From NCBI GenBank assembly GCA_005784505.1, contig VCAZ01000105.1, positions 584,650 to 648,649 of the forward strand: a stretch of DNA of 64,000 nucleotides. Direction: 5' to 3'. This document shows, piece by piece, positions 1-12,615 of this stretch; positions within the stretch are counted from its first letter, which is position 1, and the number at the start of each line of letters is the position of its first letter. Origin of the DNA: Bagarius yarrelli. Its lineage: Eukaryota > Chordata > Actinopteri > Siluriformes > Sisoridae. The notes beneath the pieces were generated by a model. That model ran no database searches, was not told the origin of the DNA, and was given only the letters and a program-made list of their open reading frames with translations. A program made the translations under genes and the position numbers.

Positions 1-435
1 GTATTACTAAGATCCACCAAACCTGTGTTCCCAACCAATGGTCACAGGTCTGGTGGATTAACTGTATTACTGAGATCCACCAGATCTGCTACCCTGCTAT
101 GCAATTACAATTGTGTTAATCAGTGCCTTTAGTAGCGTTTCAGCAGATCACTTGATTGTGGTTAAAAACTGTCATGCTAAAATCAAGGTGACAAAATAGA
201 AATGCTAATCACTCGGGCAAAAACAAAGTGATTGAGCTTCCTGGTACCGAGGTCGTTGTCCATTCAACTGAAAAAAAAAAAATTGTAAGCACCCACACCT
301 TTGTATGTGAACAAACTAGAGAACAAGGTATTTTTTAATATCTTCCGCCTCAATGGCAGACAAATGTTTCAGATCTGAAAAAAATTCACTCCCACATGTT
401 TCGCTAATTTTCTGTAATATCCTTCCTCTGAAAAA
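1..435. other. gene-free stretch
   Basis: No coding exon or RNA gene seen. A short imperfect repeat (about 20 bp, GTATTACTRAGATCCACCA) occurs at the very start and again at about 64-84. The rest looks like unique intergenic DNA. Confidence 0.5.
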
Positions 436-905
436 CGGTGCAAGAAGCGAGTGCAGGCAGGTTAGCATGGGTGGAGAAATGTGTCAGATGTGTGACAGAA
501 AAATATCAGCGAGAATCATGGGGAAGGTGTAGGAGACAGTTGTGAGAAAGAACAGCTGTGTTGTACAGTTCAGAGACAGTGACACTGAGGAAGAGACAGG
601 AGGAAGAGTTGGAGGTAGCAGAGCTGAAGATGTTGAGGTTGCGCTCATGAACGAGCACATCAGAGGGACAGATCAAGATGGACGTTTTATTGAGGACAGA
701 TTGAGATGGTTTGGACATGTGCAGAGAAGAGAGAGTGAAAATATCAGTAGGAGTCTGCAGGCATGATGAGGAGAAAGATCAAACATATGATTGTGATAAA
801 TGAGGACCTAAAGTTGTGGGTGTGGGCTGGCTGGAGAAAGATGATTCGCTGAAGGGAACAGCCAAAAGAAAAAGAAGAAGAAGAAGAAGAAGAAGAAGAA
901 GAAGC
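436..905 (+). mobile_element. 3' end of a non-LTR retrotransposon (RTE-type, probable)
   Basis: This is the degenerate C-terminal coding end plus 3' tail of a LINE common in fish. One frame at about 690-740 reads DRLRWFGHVQRRES, the motif following reverse transcriptase in these elements. The end reads GATTCGCTGAAGGGAACAGCC followed by a (GAA)n tail at 870-905. Frameshifts and truncation show it is dead. The RTE assignment is from memory of the family; the LINE identity is firmer than the clade. Confidence 0.75.
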
Positions 906-1267
906 ATTTGTCTGTTGTAATGTTTATTATTTTTTAAAATCAATCTAAAGTAAAAAATGAAAACGAATCTTTATTAAACATTTCCGTATTAAAATGTTAT
1001 TTATTATACATTTAATTGGAAATGTTCAACATAGAGCTTTTTTTCTTTTTCTACACATATTTCATAACTAATATGTCTTAAAAACTAAAATGTCTTAGTT
1101 TAAGTATAGTTACTTCTTAGATGCATTTGTTTAATTACTTTATCACTGTTACCATTATTAGCATGTTATAATTTATTTATCTCTTCACTTAATCGATTAG
1201 TTTTATTATTCTATGATCATTATAATAATAATAATAATATATACAATAATATTAACAACTTTTATAA

Positions 1268-1602
1268 GTTCATTTATTTATCTTCTATACCCGCTTATTT
1301 CCTAATTCAGGGTAACGGGGATTCACTAGGAGTCTATCCCAGCTGTCTCTGATAGGCAGGAGGGGACACCCTAGACAGGTCGCCAGTCCATCACAGGGCC
1401 ACACACACTCACTCCTATGGCCAATTTAGAATCACCAATCAATCAAACATACATGTTTTTGGACTGTGGAAGGAAACCGGAGAACCCAGAGTAAACCTAC
1501 GCAAACATGGGTAACCCCACACAAAACTTCACACAGAAAGACCCCTGCCCGGGAATCAAACCCAGGCCTAAAGCAACAGTGCTAAGCCACTCTGCTGCCC
1601 AC
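1268..1602 (-). mobile_element. tRNA-derived SINE, mermaid/V-SINE-like, near full length
   Basis: Read on the minus strand it begins with a tRNA-like head (GGGCAGCAGAGTGGCTTAGC...), then the body with 'GGTTTCCTTCCACAGTCC' and 'CAGTCCATCAC' type blocks, and ends near GGGTATAGAAGATAAATAAATG. The complete plus-strand relative at 45,560-45,924 shows the same order of blocks. Confidence 0.8.
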
Positions 1603-2117
1603 ATTATAAATGAGCTATTTAATTCTGTCTTCACTCTTGACTTTGTCCTTTTCCACTGAAGGTTATGATGAATGTGTCTATGACTTTGAGCTCTTTCCTA
1701 ATTTTCCTCACAGCGTGAAGACGCATGATTTTATTATTTATTTCTTCATATCCTGTTGGGAAAGAACACGGTTAGAGTTCTGAAAACGATCAACTAATCA
1801 CACCGATGTAAAGTAGGATTTATTTCAGCCTCTTCAATTACCTCCCCGTCGAGATGTCAGGGCTTCAGAATGGAAGCTCACCGGGTTACGAAGTGCTGCA
1901 GCTCCTCATGTTCTTTCTCCAATAGATTTGTGTCTCTAAACTAAAAAAACTCTAGCTGTTTTGTAAATTTGTAGGAAGTGGTGTGTGGAGAATAAAGAAT
2001 GACATCACTTTCAGAATCTCAGATTACACAGATCAAGGTGTGCATCAGATCTTTCACACATTCATAGAAAGTAAAATTATATCAAAACATTTGAGAACTT
2101 TAATAAGTCTGAAACAG

Positions 2118-2185
<68 letters not shown>

Positions 2186-2250
2186 CATTGTCCATCCATC
2201 CGTCTGTCTGTCTTTCTTTCTGTCTGTCTCTCTGTCTATGTATGTATCTG
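2118..2250. repeat. (CTAT)n microsatellite with CTGT/CTTT flank
   Basis: About 17 near-perfect CTAT units run to 2185, followed by CCAT, CTGT and CTTT variants to about 2250. The long open frames across it are only translations of the repeat. Confidence 0.95.
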
Positions 2251-2454
2251 GCTGTTTTGTTTAGTTGGTTGTCTCTTCTCTTTGTTTCAGTTACCACTTT
2301 TCTATCTGTGATGGTGCTGGAGTTGAAGCTGATTCTGAGACTTATTTTAAATGTTTTTTTTTACCACTTGGTTGATAAATCGGTTAAAATCTCTGTTTCT
2401 TGTGTTACTTTCTAGTTTAACTTTCATTTTCCTGGTGGACATTTTTGGTAATAG

Positions 2455-2672
2455 TTTTTGGTCTCTTCTTCTTCTCCATTTGGCTTTTCCCTTTTAGGGG
2501 TCTCCACAGAGAATCATCTGTCTCCCCCTAACCCTATTCTCTCCATCCTCTCACTCACACACACTAACTTCATGTCCTTGTTTATCGCATCCATATACCT
2601 CCTCTTTTGTCTTCCTTTTTACCTTCTGCCTGGTTGCTTCATTTCTAACATCTCATTTGTCATTTCTTAAAA
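2455..2672 (-). mobile_element. 3' tail of the same LINE family as 436-905
   Basis: On the minus strand this ends with GATTCTCTGTGGAGACCCC... AAAAGGGAAAAGCC and a GAAGAAG tail, the same 3' end as the copy at 436-905. Only the last 200 bp or so is present. Confidence 0.75.
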
Positions 2673-2850
2673 ATTAAGCGCTTGTGATTTTTTTAGTATT
2701 GTTTATGTAGGAATTAAGCGCTTATGATTATTTTAGTATTGTTTATGTAGGAATTAAGCGCTTATGATTATTTTAGTATTGTTTATGTAGGAATTAAGCG
2801 CTTATGATTATTTTAGTATTGTTTATGTAGGAATTAAGCGCTTATAATTC
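2672..2850. repeat. 40-bp minisatellite, about 4.5 copies
   Basis: The unit contains AATTAAGCGCTTATGATTA and GTATTGTTTATGTAGG. The block GTTTATGTAG recurs at 2701, 2741, 2781 and 2821, exactly 40 bp apart. Inner copies are identical; the outer ones have diverged. Each unit carries the hexamer palindrome AGCGCT. Confidence 0.95.
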
Positions 2851-2965
2851 TTCTGCGAGTACTTTGGTTTTTCCATTACTGTTGTTCAATGCCACTTAGT
2901 TCTAAAGATAAACCCTTAGAGGTGTTAAAGTCTTTCCAGGAGCTAATAACAAGCACAAGCACAAA

Positions 2966-4620
2966 CATACACACACACACACACACACTTGTGCTGATAA
3001 TTAATTATGTTATTCTATACAACAGCTTGGAGACTAAACAGCTTCACTCAGTGGCTTGTAAACTATTAGCTATCCAACCTACTGTCCAATCAAAGGGCAT
3101 AACAAAAAGAAAGAAAGCCAAACAATTGTTTATTATTATTAAAGTATCTAAAAAATATGTTTAATGGTCAGAAAAGCCTCTCAGCGTTCACACAGGTCCA
3201 TGACGTCGGGTTTGGTTCATTGGCAGTGGGTTTAGTTTGGATAGAAATCCATCACGAGAGGAAAAAACACAACTTTTGAATAAATGTGTTTACATTAGAC
3301 GGGGTAGAAGAGTCAGACGGCAGCACAATTCACTCTCGATCCAAATTAAAATAAAAACTATTACTGTCACATGAGTAAAAACAGCCTCATAAGAAGAAAT
3401 ACCACTTACCCCACACAAGTAAAGTATTTTCAAATAAGGTTTTAAAATATACATAACAGTATAGAAAAATAATATATTGGCTAAAATATATTTTAAAACA
3501 TATTTAAATACGTAAGGGTGGTTCAGGCTGTAGGACTGCCGAAGGACTGAATATAAGTTCTCAGCATGTTGGTATATAACTGTACATTTACATCTATTAC
3601 CTGTTCTAGCTACTTGTACCAACGACGGCAATAAGCGCAGTTGGGAGAGCGTCGCTATTGAGGGATTAAAATGTATTGCAACATGTAGTAAGACTCGTTA
3701 GCGCGTAATTCATCATTAAAATGGTCGTAATGACGATATTTTGGTTACAACTGAATTTGTTGCAAATTAAATGAAGAATAGTAAAATATAGACAGTTAAA
3801 CCAGCATGGATGTAAATGTTACCTGAGAAAGAGCGAAAGGGGGAAATAGAAAGAGAGAAAAAAACGCAAAACGAGAGCATAGAAAAAGCAAAAGCCCCAA
3901 AAATGAAAAAAAAAGACAGAGCACTAGTTACAATCTTTTTTTTATCCTTTCATTGACCATGTGACTAGGGACTGAATGTGAGACATTCATACTGACCAAT
4001 CAACAATTTACAGCTTCACCCACTGTATAAAATGAGTGACCCTCAGCAGACCCTCAATATCAACACGTTATTACTCATGGTATGTTTAGGACAGAAAAGC
4101 AGAAGTCTGATCATTTTCAGCCTTACACATACATTTTGGTCATTTTTGCCTTTATTAATAGGGCAGATTGAGAGATTAAATGGGGAAAAGAGAAGGGAGT
4201 TGAATTAGAAAGGAAAATTTTAAGATGTTTATTAAAGGAAAAGTAGAATGTTTATTAAAGGAAAAGTAGAACTACAGGTTGGTCTTGTGTCGGCTCTGTC
4301 CCTCGGTCAGTCTCCCTGTGAGACTCCTTGTGAGTGCATATTGTTTATAAAGCTAGAACACACATACTAGAACAATAATAGTCTAAACAAAGGTATTCAG
4401 ACCTAGTGTGGGAGGCCAATAGCTACAGTAGACATCGAAACAACCCTGGACCCAAATCCAGACTAGTTACAAATGCACAGAAAACATCTTACACAAAGAC
4501 AACAGGTTTAAAGAACATTTATGGAATTAATAATAATTCCACATTCCCAAATACCTTGAACATAACTTGTTGAAAAAAAAAATCAGTGTTATGGTATGTT
4601 TCTTGAAAAAAGTGATTTGT
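2966..4620. other. gene-free stretch
   Basis: Holds a short CA run (2969-2988), AT-rich unique DNA, an A/G-rich patch (3830-3930) and a small 24-bp tandem duplication (GTTTATTAAAGGAAAAGTAGAA) at 4228-4271. No coding exon seen. Confidence 0.5.
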
Positions 4621-4625
4621 TACGA

Positions 4626-4813
4626 GGGGAAGTGGTGGTGCAGTGGTTAAGGTGTTGGACTGCTAATTGGAAGATTGAGGTTTAATCCCCAGCACCACCA
4701 AGTTGCCACTGCTGGGCCCCTGAGCAAGGCCCTTAACCCCTTTGCTCAGTTGTATAAACTAGATGAATTTAAGTCGCTCTGGATAAGGGCATCTAACAAA
4801 TACCGTAAATGTA
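4626..4813 (+). mobile_element. tRNA-derived SINE with L2/HpaI-type tail (family A)
   Basis: Full-length type copy: AGTGGTGGTGCAGTGGTTAAG head, 'CCACTGCTGGGCCCCTGAGC' middle block and 'AAGTCGCTCTGGATAAGGGC' tail. The other family A copies in this annotation were found by matching these three blocks. Confidence 0.85.
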
Positions 4814-5954
4814 GTTCATTCTCATAATAAAAAAAAAGCTTAATTATCAGATAAATTAACTGTTGTGATCATTTTTAAAATTAAAATATGTCAAATAACT
4901 TGGATGCTCCAATATTAAAGAGGTTAAATGAATAAAATGGACACAAAATTATTATAATAATTATAATCAACAAGAGAAAAATAGAATTTATACTTTCAGA
5001 TCATGAAAGCGACCTTTGAACTTGTTGGACTTGCCATCGGTTTGCTTCGTAGTTTGAACTATAGTTAGTTTAATTTTATTTATACTAATTGTTATCATAC
5101 TATGTAGTACACACTTTTTTCAACAGTTTAGAAGTACGTGATTTTGGTTGGTGCCGTTGTTCTTGGTTTGTTTGTTGGACTTTTTTACTTTCTTTCATGT
5201 TTTATTAGTTTTTCAACGTTATTAATAAAAGGCAAAAGGCAACGTTATTAACAATAGGCAAAATTACTTCTAAAAAAACACGGAACTTTTATTAACATAG
5301 TGAATATTTTACGTGATAAAAGAAATTTGACTCCTGCGCTGATCTGTGATGTGACTATGTGTAAAAACGATGGAGAACTTTAACACAAAGTAGATTATTC
5401 TTGCTTATTACATAATCATAAACACATCTAATACTTTAGCTCTTTTTTTCTTTCTCTTTCAAATTCTGTTTTTCTGTTAAGCTGCTTCGAGACGATGTCT
5501 ATTTTTTAAAGCGCTACACGAAAAAAATCCAATGAAATTTATTCGTGTATTATTGATGAGTTATTTATAAACCTCAGCAGAAATATCAACATTAGCATTC
5601 TTTTAACATCTGTGTGCTTATCAGGAAACGACCCTTAATAAAGGAAAGATCATTATTTTCACGGTAGTTGGTATCATGCTGACATATACAGCAATCCTCA
5701 CAGAAAAGCTTTGCCCACGACAGAGCCGTTCATTACAGCATCCGCTAATGATTTCTGAAAAGCTGTCTCTCAGCAGGTGTGTGTGTGTGTGTGTGAGTGT
5801 GGGTGTGGAGAAGAAAGATTTAGAGAAAAGGATCGATTAAGGATGAATTATAAAGGAGAGAAAATTGAACACATCATTTATCATTCACAGAAAATAGTTT
5901 TTGTGTCAGGGAGAATCTTACAGGGTGTCACGGAAAAACTAGGGCTTCAGACTT

Positions 5955-6015
5955 TAAACTGGTGCTCCTCAAGGATCTATTTTAGGCCCACTGCTTTTTT
6001 AAATATTATATCATC
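5955..6015 (+). mobile_element. reverse transcriptase scrap (L2/Jockey-like LINE)
   Basis: One frame from 5961 reads GAPQGSILGPLLF, the conserved block preceding the catalytic YADD region in non-LTR reverse transcriptases. Flanking frames are closed, so this is a fragment. Confidence 0.65.
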
Positions 6016-6333
6016 TCTGTCATCTCTATAGACTGCTATCTCTCTCAAATTCTGCCACTCATCAGCAGGGTTGTTGCTTGTTCGTTTGTTTTGCCTTTTG
6101 ATTCTATCCCTGTCCCCAGGGGGCCCTGTTAGCACAGCACGGTTTTCAAACTAGCACAGCGCTTACTTGTGCATTTGCTAATTTAAACATAAACAGGACT
6201 TATTTGTTAGTTAGCCAAAAACAGAAAAAAAGCAGGAAGAGGTGGAAAAGAGGTGGAAACATGACAGTATATATATATTATATTCTATACATTATATTCT
6301 ATATTAACATATAGAATATAGACAGTGTATACA

Positions 6334-6339
<6 letters not shown>

Positions 6340-6402
<63 letters not shown>
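6340..6402. repeat. (TA)n microsatellite
   Basis: About 31 uninterrupted TA units, preceded by a short imperfect ATATAGAATATA palindromic stretch. Confidence 0.95.
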
Positions 6403-6403
<1 letters not shown>

Positions 6404-6445
6404 CAAAATAATCTTATCTATTAATTTTTCTTAGGGAAACCACTT

Positions 6446-6578
6446 CATTTACATTTCTGGCATTTGGGAGATACCCTTATCCAGAACGACTTACATTTAT
6501 TTCTTTTATACAACCAAGCAATTGGGAGTTAAGGGCCTTGCCTTAGCAGTCCACCACTTTAACCACTCGGTTCGCTGT
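6446..6578 (-). mobile_element. family A SINE, diverged
   Basis: Minus-strand copy with the tail 'AAGTCGTTCTGGATAAGGG' next to 6480 and a worn head near 6575; the middle GGGCCCC block is deleted. Confidence 0.7.
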
Positions 6579-6951
6579 TGCCTGTCCCCACACCTTGTCC
6601 TGTTTATGATCACCATGTTATCACATGGTGTTCTAATTTTATTTTAGTTTGTCTGCTGACACTGTGGTGTCTCAGCCTTGTTTTCTAGTTTTCATGTTTT
6701 TAGCTTTAATCCAGTTCAACGTTGCTTGTTTGTGATTTGACCTTAAATACATGCCTGGATTTGCTGCACAAATACCAAAAAAATTTTGCTTTTTACAATG
6801 AAACTGAACTCTGATATCTTTAAAAAGCTGTACAAAAGTATAATGCTCATATCTGTGCATCTCTTATATTTACTCAATAAAATAACCAGTCATGGAAAGA
6901 TCGAACAATTGATGAACAAAACCCAACAGCATGTCTGTCACACAGACCGTC

Positions 6952-7170
6952 CCAGGTTTATGTATGTTAGGTTGATTGTTGATTCCAAATTGCCCATAGT
7001 AGTGAGTGTGTGTGTGTGTGTTTGTCTGTATGTGGTCTTGTAATGGACCTCTGACCTGTCTAGGGTGACCCCTGCCTCTTGCCCAATGACAGCTAGGATG
7101 GATTCCAGTAGATCCCCTTGACCCTGTTTAGGAATAATGGTTAGGTATACATAATGGATGAATGGATGGA
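6952..7170 (+). mobile_element. mermaid/V-SINE-like SINE, 3' part
   Basis: The body from ATGTATGTTAGGTTGATTG through a TG microsatellite (7002-7022) and 'GACAGCTAGGATGGATTCCA' to the (ATGGATGA)n end. The tRNA head is missing. Confidence 0.75.
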
Positions 7171-7334
7171 TGTCTCTCACACACTCACTTTTACCCTCTC
7201 TCTCGCTCTCTCTCTCTCTCTGTCAGCCCTCTAGCCCTCCTTTTAGTGAAGCTCTAGTTTCTGAGTCTCTGGTGTGAATGAGACCTGATCTGCTTCTACT
7301 CATCAGTGGTAATGAGGCTGCAGAGCTAAAAACA

Positions 7335-7335
<1 letters not shown>

Positions 7336-7376
<41 letters not shown>
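7336..7376. repeat. (CA)n microsatellite
   Basis: About 20 uninterrupted CA units. Confidence 0.95.
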
Positions 7377-7379
<3 letters not shown>

Positions 7380-7380
<1 letters not shown>

Positions 7381-8480
7381 TGGAAACACGAAACCCATAT
7401 ACATTTATAGGTCATTGTGTTCTACTTAAGTTTTTGTGTTACACATCGCAGTTATGAGATAACCACATCGTCAGCACAGGGGTGCCAAAACTTTCCAGTA
7501 AGATTCATAGAAAATTAAAAGTGTTTAATTGTGTTAATTCTTTTTTAATTTTCTTGGTTCTGTTTATAGTGGACTGCACATTGGTCCGCCATCATGTTTA
7601 TAAATGACGACATTGTACAACAGTCCACCAGAAGAAAGGTAAAATGTCATGTCATGTTCTGCCTCTGCCGCCGTTTGATTATTGATTAGTGATTCCTGAT
7701 CGCCAGGGTTGGGCAACCCATGTTACTTGAGTTCCAATGCCAAATCTGAAGAGGATGCCAATTCACTTCATCATTTTCTATTCCAGCCTTGTCTGAGATG
7801 GTATCTCCCAAATTCTGATTGTCTAAACACACCTGATCCAAGTAAAAAGGTAGAAAACAAGAAGGACAAAGGAACTCTGGTGCGATGTAGTACAATTCAT
7901 TTGAGTAAGTATGAATGCTGCCATCCAAACCCTGGTGGGCACCAAGCAAGTGGCTTGAATCCTCTAAAAATATGGGTCTCGCTCCACGTCCAAAATTCCA
8001 AGATGGGGCAGTTGTAATAGGGATGATGACGCAATCACTATGCTGCCACCTACAGATTCCATTCAATATTGAGTTGATTTTTAAAACTTTTTTTTTTGAG
8101 TCGGGCCAAATTTTAGCTTTGTTGTGCAGAGCACAGCGGTAACAAGCAGTGCTAATCCTCTCCAGAACTGCAGTCTGATTGTCGATCGATTTATTATAAA
8201 TTTTGGTCACGTCTCGTCAAGACGTCGCACAGTTGAAGTAAAGTTACAAACCGAGTGTTGTTTTATGCCTAGCCGTAAATGGAAAATATCCCACGGTGAC
8301 GTGACATATACGGACAGAAGCGGTGATCTTAAACTAAGTTAAAACTTGAGACTGTATGTAGATTTATAGACTGTGTATAGATTAAATTTAATTTATAATA
8401 AAAACTGAACCAACCAAAAATTTTATACGAATGAAAGTGAAAGAGAGATCTGTAAGTTCTATAGCTATTAGTCTATCCGG
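7380..8480. other. gene-free stretch
   Basis: A minus-strand frame of 174 codons is open over 7686-8210 but has no recognisable motif, biased composition or splice context. I see no supportable gene here. Confidence 0.45.
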
Positions 8481-8537
8481 GATTTGTGTACGTCTTCCAA
8501 GCCACTTGCATGTCCATACTCGCTGTTTTTTTGCTGT

Positions 8538-8540
8538 CTG

Positions 8541-8615
<75 letters not shown>

Positions 8616-8654
8616 GTCTATCTGTCTATCTACCTATCTGTCTGTCTGTCTATC
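8538..8654. repeat. (CTAT)n microsatellite
   Basis: About 19 clean CTAT units grading into CTGT variants at the 3' side. Confidence 0.95.
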
Positions 8655-9294
8655 TTCTCTTTTATGAGGGTGCTTTTACTAACTGTTGTTTTTCTTTTGC
8701 TTTGTCTCTTTTATTTTTGTTTACTTTTGTTTCATAAATTAAGTTTTAAAGTTTGTTAAGTTTGTTTGGTAAGTTAAGTCTAAAGTTAAGTTTGTTTTCT
8801 GTTACTAGATCACAACTGCTCACTCGTTTTCTCTCACTAGTTTGTGTTCAGGAATATTATTAACTGCATTTAGAACGCAATCAGAGATTTAGAGCTTCTG
8901 TGGCTTTAAGGTTCTGGTGCAAGTGAACAATCGAATCTTCATCCTCAACAGTTCAGCTCTTACTCACATTATATCCTCAACTAAAGACAATATCAGGCCA
9001 TTAAAACACTCTGACATACGGGTTCTGGATTAAATTAGTATAAAATGGCCTTTCTGTGAGAGAAACAAATAGAAAATAATCTTCAATAATTAACTGTCAG
9101 ATTTTTACAGGAGCTCAACAGCTATTATAGGCCATCAGTGAACTCCTGCATTCTCCTGAAATCATATCTGCCTGATTTATGCTCCACTTCAGTGAAGACA
9201 CTAGTGAGATGTGATCAAGCTCTGCTATCAACACTATTTTAAACCGAATGTATTTTATGTTAGATTCACAGCTCTTTTCTTTTTGTTTTCTTTT

Positions 9295-9486
9295 GGGGGA
9301 AGTGGTGGAAATGGTTTAAGGTGTTGGATTACAATCCAAAGGTTGTGGGTTCGATTCCCAGCTCCGGTAAGCCACCACTGCTGGACCCTGAGCAAGGCCC
9401 TTAACCCCCAATTGCTTAGTTGTATAACAAGGAATATTGTAAGTCGCTCTGGATAAGGGCGTCTGCCAAATGCTGTAAATGTAAAT
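9295..9486 (+). mobile_element. family A SINE, full length
   Basis: Intact head with a good B box (GGTTCGATTCC at 9348-9358), middle and tail, ending TGCTGTAAATGTAAATG. A poly(A)/AAT run follows at 9500-9530 after a short spacer. Confidence 0.85.
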
Positions 9487-9529
9487 GGTTTAGTGCCATG
9501 TAAAAAAAAAAAAAAAAAATAATAATAAG

Positions 9530-10720
9530 ACTATGAGATTTAAAGTGAAAATTTGAGGAGGAAGTCAAAGCAATACGAAGATTAAAGTCATATTATTTTG
9601 AGAATTCTTACTTTCTTCTAATTTTTTTACATTATTCTTAGAGAATTCCAACTTTCTTCACATGATTTCAATTTTACTCTCGTAATTTCGGTTTATTTTT
9701 CAAGTATTACGACTGTTCTTGTCTTTTTTGACTTTCGTATCTTAATTTAAATTTTATTCCCAAATTATTATTATTTTATTCTCATAATTTTACTTTTACT
9801 CTTAAAGGATTATTCTTGTCATTTCAACTGTATTATCGTAATTTCGACTTTATTCTCTTAGTTTTACATTTATTCCCAAAGTATTACGACTTTATTCTCT
9901 TAATTTTACTTTTATTTTCAAAGTATTACGGTTTTATTCTTGTAATTTCGACTTGTATTTTTGACTTTCATATCGTAATTTCAATTTTATTATCAAATTA
10001 TTATTATTATTTTATTTTTGTAATTTCACTTTTACTCTTAAAGTATTACAACTTTATTTTTGTAATTTCAACTTTATTATCGTAATTTTAACTTTATTCT
10101 CAAAGTATTACAACTTTGTTTGTACATAATTGTACTTTAACTCTTAAAGTATCAGGACTTTATTCTTGTAATTTCGATATTATTCTAATTATTTTGAATT
10201 TCTGCTTGAAATAGAACTTTATTTTCATAATTTCAACATTACTCTTCTTATCATTTAGGTTTTATACTTAAACTTTTATGACTTTTTTCTCATAACTTTA
10301 CTTTTATTTTTAAAGTATGGCATTCTTGTAATTTCGACTTTATTATCATAATTTTACTTTTATTCTCAAAGTATTATGACATTATTCTCGTAATTTTTAA
10401 TTTATTCTCGTAATTACAACTTTATTCTCTTAATTTTACTTTTATTCTTAAAGTATTACGACTTTATTCTTGTAATTTCGATTTTATACTTATAATTTCG
10501 ATTTTACTCTTGAGCTGCTACGACTATTCTTGTAATTTGGACTTCATTTCGAAAGTATTATGACTTTTTTTCTCATAATTTTACTTTCATTTTAAAAGTA
10601 TGAAATTATTCAAATTTATTCTTGTAATTTCAGCTTCTATTCTCATAATTTTTACTATATTTTCATAATGTAATCTTATTGTTAAAATATTATGATTTTT
10701 TTTCTGGTAATTTTTGATTT
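9530..10720. repeat. AT-rich degenerate minisatellite array
   Basis: About 1.2 kb of diverged units such as TATTCTCGTAATTTCGACTT and TCTCAAAGTATTACGACTTT, repeated every 23-26 bp or so with many indels. The same sequence occurs in inverse orientation at 14,165-14,915. Confidence 0.9.
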
Positions 10721-11529
10721 TATTCGTACCGCACAGCCCCTTTATGAATGTTCTCCAGACTCCGAGAACTTCACGTCCTGATCCGAGTATAAATCTCCTC
10801 GAACTGAACATCATATTTCTCTTTCTGTACATGAAGACGTTTTCCCATGTAGAGGCGCCCCAGCCTGAAGAGACCAGACGGAGCTGGGTCTAAAAACAGA
10901 ACATGCATTTTAACCCTGCTGTCCCTACACACACACTCACACTATGCTCCATGTCATGGTAGTATGACTCATTAATCACGGGAACTGACTCATTCATTGT
11001 TATTTGTTCTGTATTAGCATCAATCGCTAGTGAACGCTGGACACTAGTCTGAGGTAAAAATTACATATTTGGTGTGTGTGTGTTTGTGTGTGTGGACGAT
11101 GGGGGCATCAGAGCACAACATAATAATTACAGCTGCTGTTTGTCACTTGTGTTGTTTTTTTGGGGGGGTGTAAATGCTACCATTAGACGTGAGAATAAAT
11201 GCCTGTCTGATTTTCTGGGATTTCTAGTTGGAATTTTTCGATTACGCAATCTGTTAGTGTTTTAACGAGCTGTGTGTCGATTTGATGGCTTGATGTGAGA
11301 AAACCTTCTCGATTTTGTGGTGGCAATTTGATGAACTGCTTCACAGGAGAAAGCAGGGTGCCCGGGGTGGCGTGATGTATCGTGGTACATTACATATGCT
11401 GTCATGAAACACAACAACAACACATTGTAGTGTCTCTATTTTATATCTAAAATAATGAAAAGTGTCTGTTGTTGGAATCATTAGACAGCTGATGCCCTGG
11501 TCCACAAAGAGCTTACAGGAACCCTGGAT

Positions 11530-11955
11530 CAAGATCAGGGGTTATCAGGTAGTCTGTATCAGTGGGTATTTTTAGGGAGATATCCATCAAGGGGTATCTA
11601 TCAAAGGATATATTAGGATGATGTATGATAGGGCATGCTTTAGGAGATATCTATTATGGGATATCTGTCAGGAGATATCTATAATGAGGTACCTATAAGG
11701 AGGTATCTATTATAGGGTATCTCTCAGAAGGTATTTATCATGAGGTATCTCTCAGAAGGTATCCATAATGGGGTATCTCTCAGAAGGTATCTATAATTGG
11801 GTATCTTTTAGGAGGTATCTATCATGGTGTATCGGTCAGGAGATATCTATCATGAGGTATCTCTCAGAAGGTATCCATCATGGGGTATCTTTGAGAAGGT
11901 ATCTATCATTGGGTATGTTTCAGGGGTATCTATGATGGGGTATCTCTCAAAAGGT
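11530..11955. repeat. GGTATC minisatellite, left part
   Basis: Degenerate repeat of about 19-20 bp built on GGGGTATCTMTCAKRAGGTATCTATCAT. The array stops abruptly at a SINE and restarts at 12,432. Confidence 0.9.
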
Positions 11956-12430
11956 ATGTCAATGTAAATTCCTTTATTTTGTCACATATACTTTTTTACA
12001 GTAGTTTTTAGTTGGTTTTAGTTTAAGCAGGAGGATATCTGTGTGTGAAATTACTGTCCATAATTATTAGGCAATTAGAAAACAGGAAACAACCAGTGAC
12101 CAATTTCTTTTTTTGACACAAAACATATCCCACCTTTCTATCAAAAGGCTGCTGTTCTGTCAGGTTTTGATCTGTTCAGTCAGCAGCAGCCTCCAGGTCA
12201 GCTCCCTGTAAATCTCACATTTCATGATCACTGGGGGAAGGGTTAAGACCCTTCCAGCCACGCTTTTCCTGGTGGCAGGGCTTGCTCAAGGAAGGATCCC
12301 AACAGTGGTTGGCTTGCCAGTGGTGAGGCTTGAACCCAGGTCTTCCTGGTCTCACTGCTCCAGTCCTTCTTTGACCATTCAGCAATAATTATGCTCAGTG
12401 CCTTAACCATTTGAGTCGTCACTGCCTCTA
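11950..12430 (-). mobile_element. tRNA-derived SINE (family C) inside the GGTATC array
   Basis: Minus strand: head with CTCAAATGGTTAAGGCACTGAGC near 12,420, a GGTTCAAGCC B box, and a 3' end resembling TGTGACAAAATAAAGGAATT at 11,965-11,990. About 200 bp between body and tail does not match the copy at 15,183-15,446, so a second insertion or an older variant may be present. Confidence 0.7.
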
Positions 12431-12431
12431 G

Positions 12432-12615
12432 CATGGGGTATCTTTCAGGGGGTATCTATGATTGGGTATCTCTCAGGAGATATCTGTTTCGGGTATCTCT
12501 TAGGAGTTATCCATCATGGAGTATCTGTCAGTAGATCCATCAAGGGGTATCTTTGTGAAGGTATCTTTATGAAATAATTCACTTTGGTGTCCCTATCAGG
12601 AGATATTACCAGGAG
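12432..12615. repeat. GGTATC minisatellite, right part
   Basis: Continuation of the array that ends at 11,955, same unit, closing near a C(13) run at about 12,609-12,624. Confidence 0.85.

Noticed and set aside
2672..2850. Regular 40-bp repeats considered as a CRISPR array
   Set aside because: Units are contiguous with no variable spacers, and the genome is vertebrate.
7686..8210. 174-codon minus-strand frame
   Set aside because: No family resemblance, no splice signals, and a plus-strand frame is also open over much of it; looks like chance or an old repeat.
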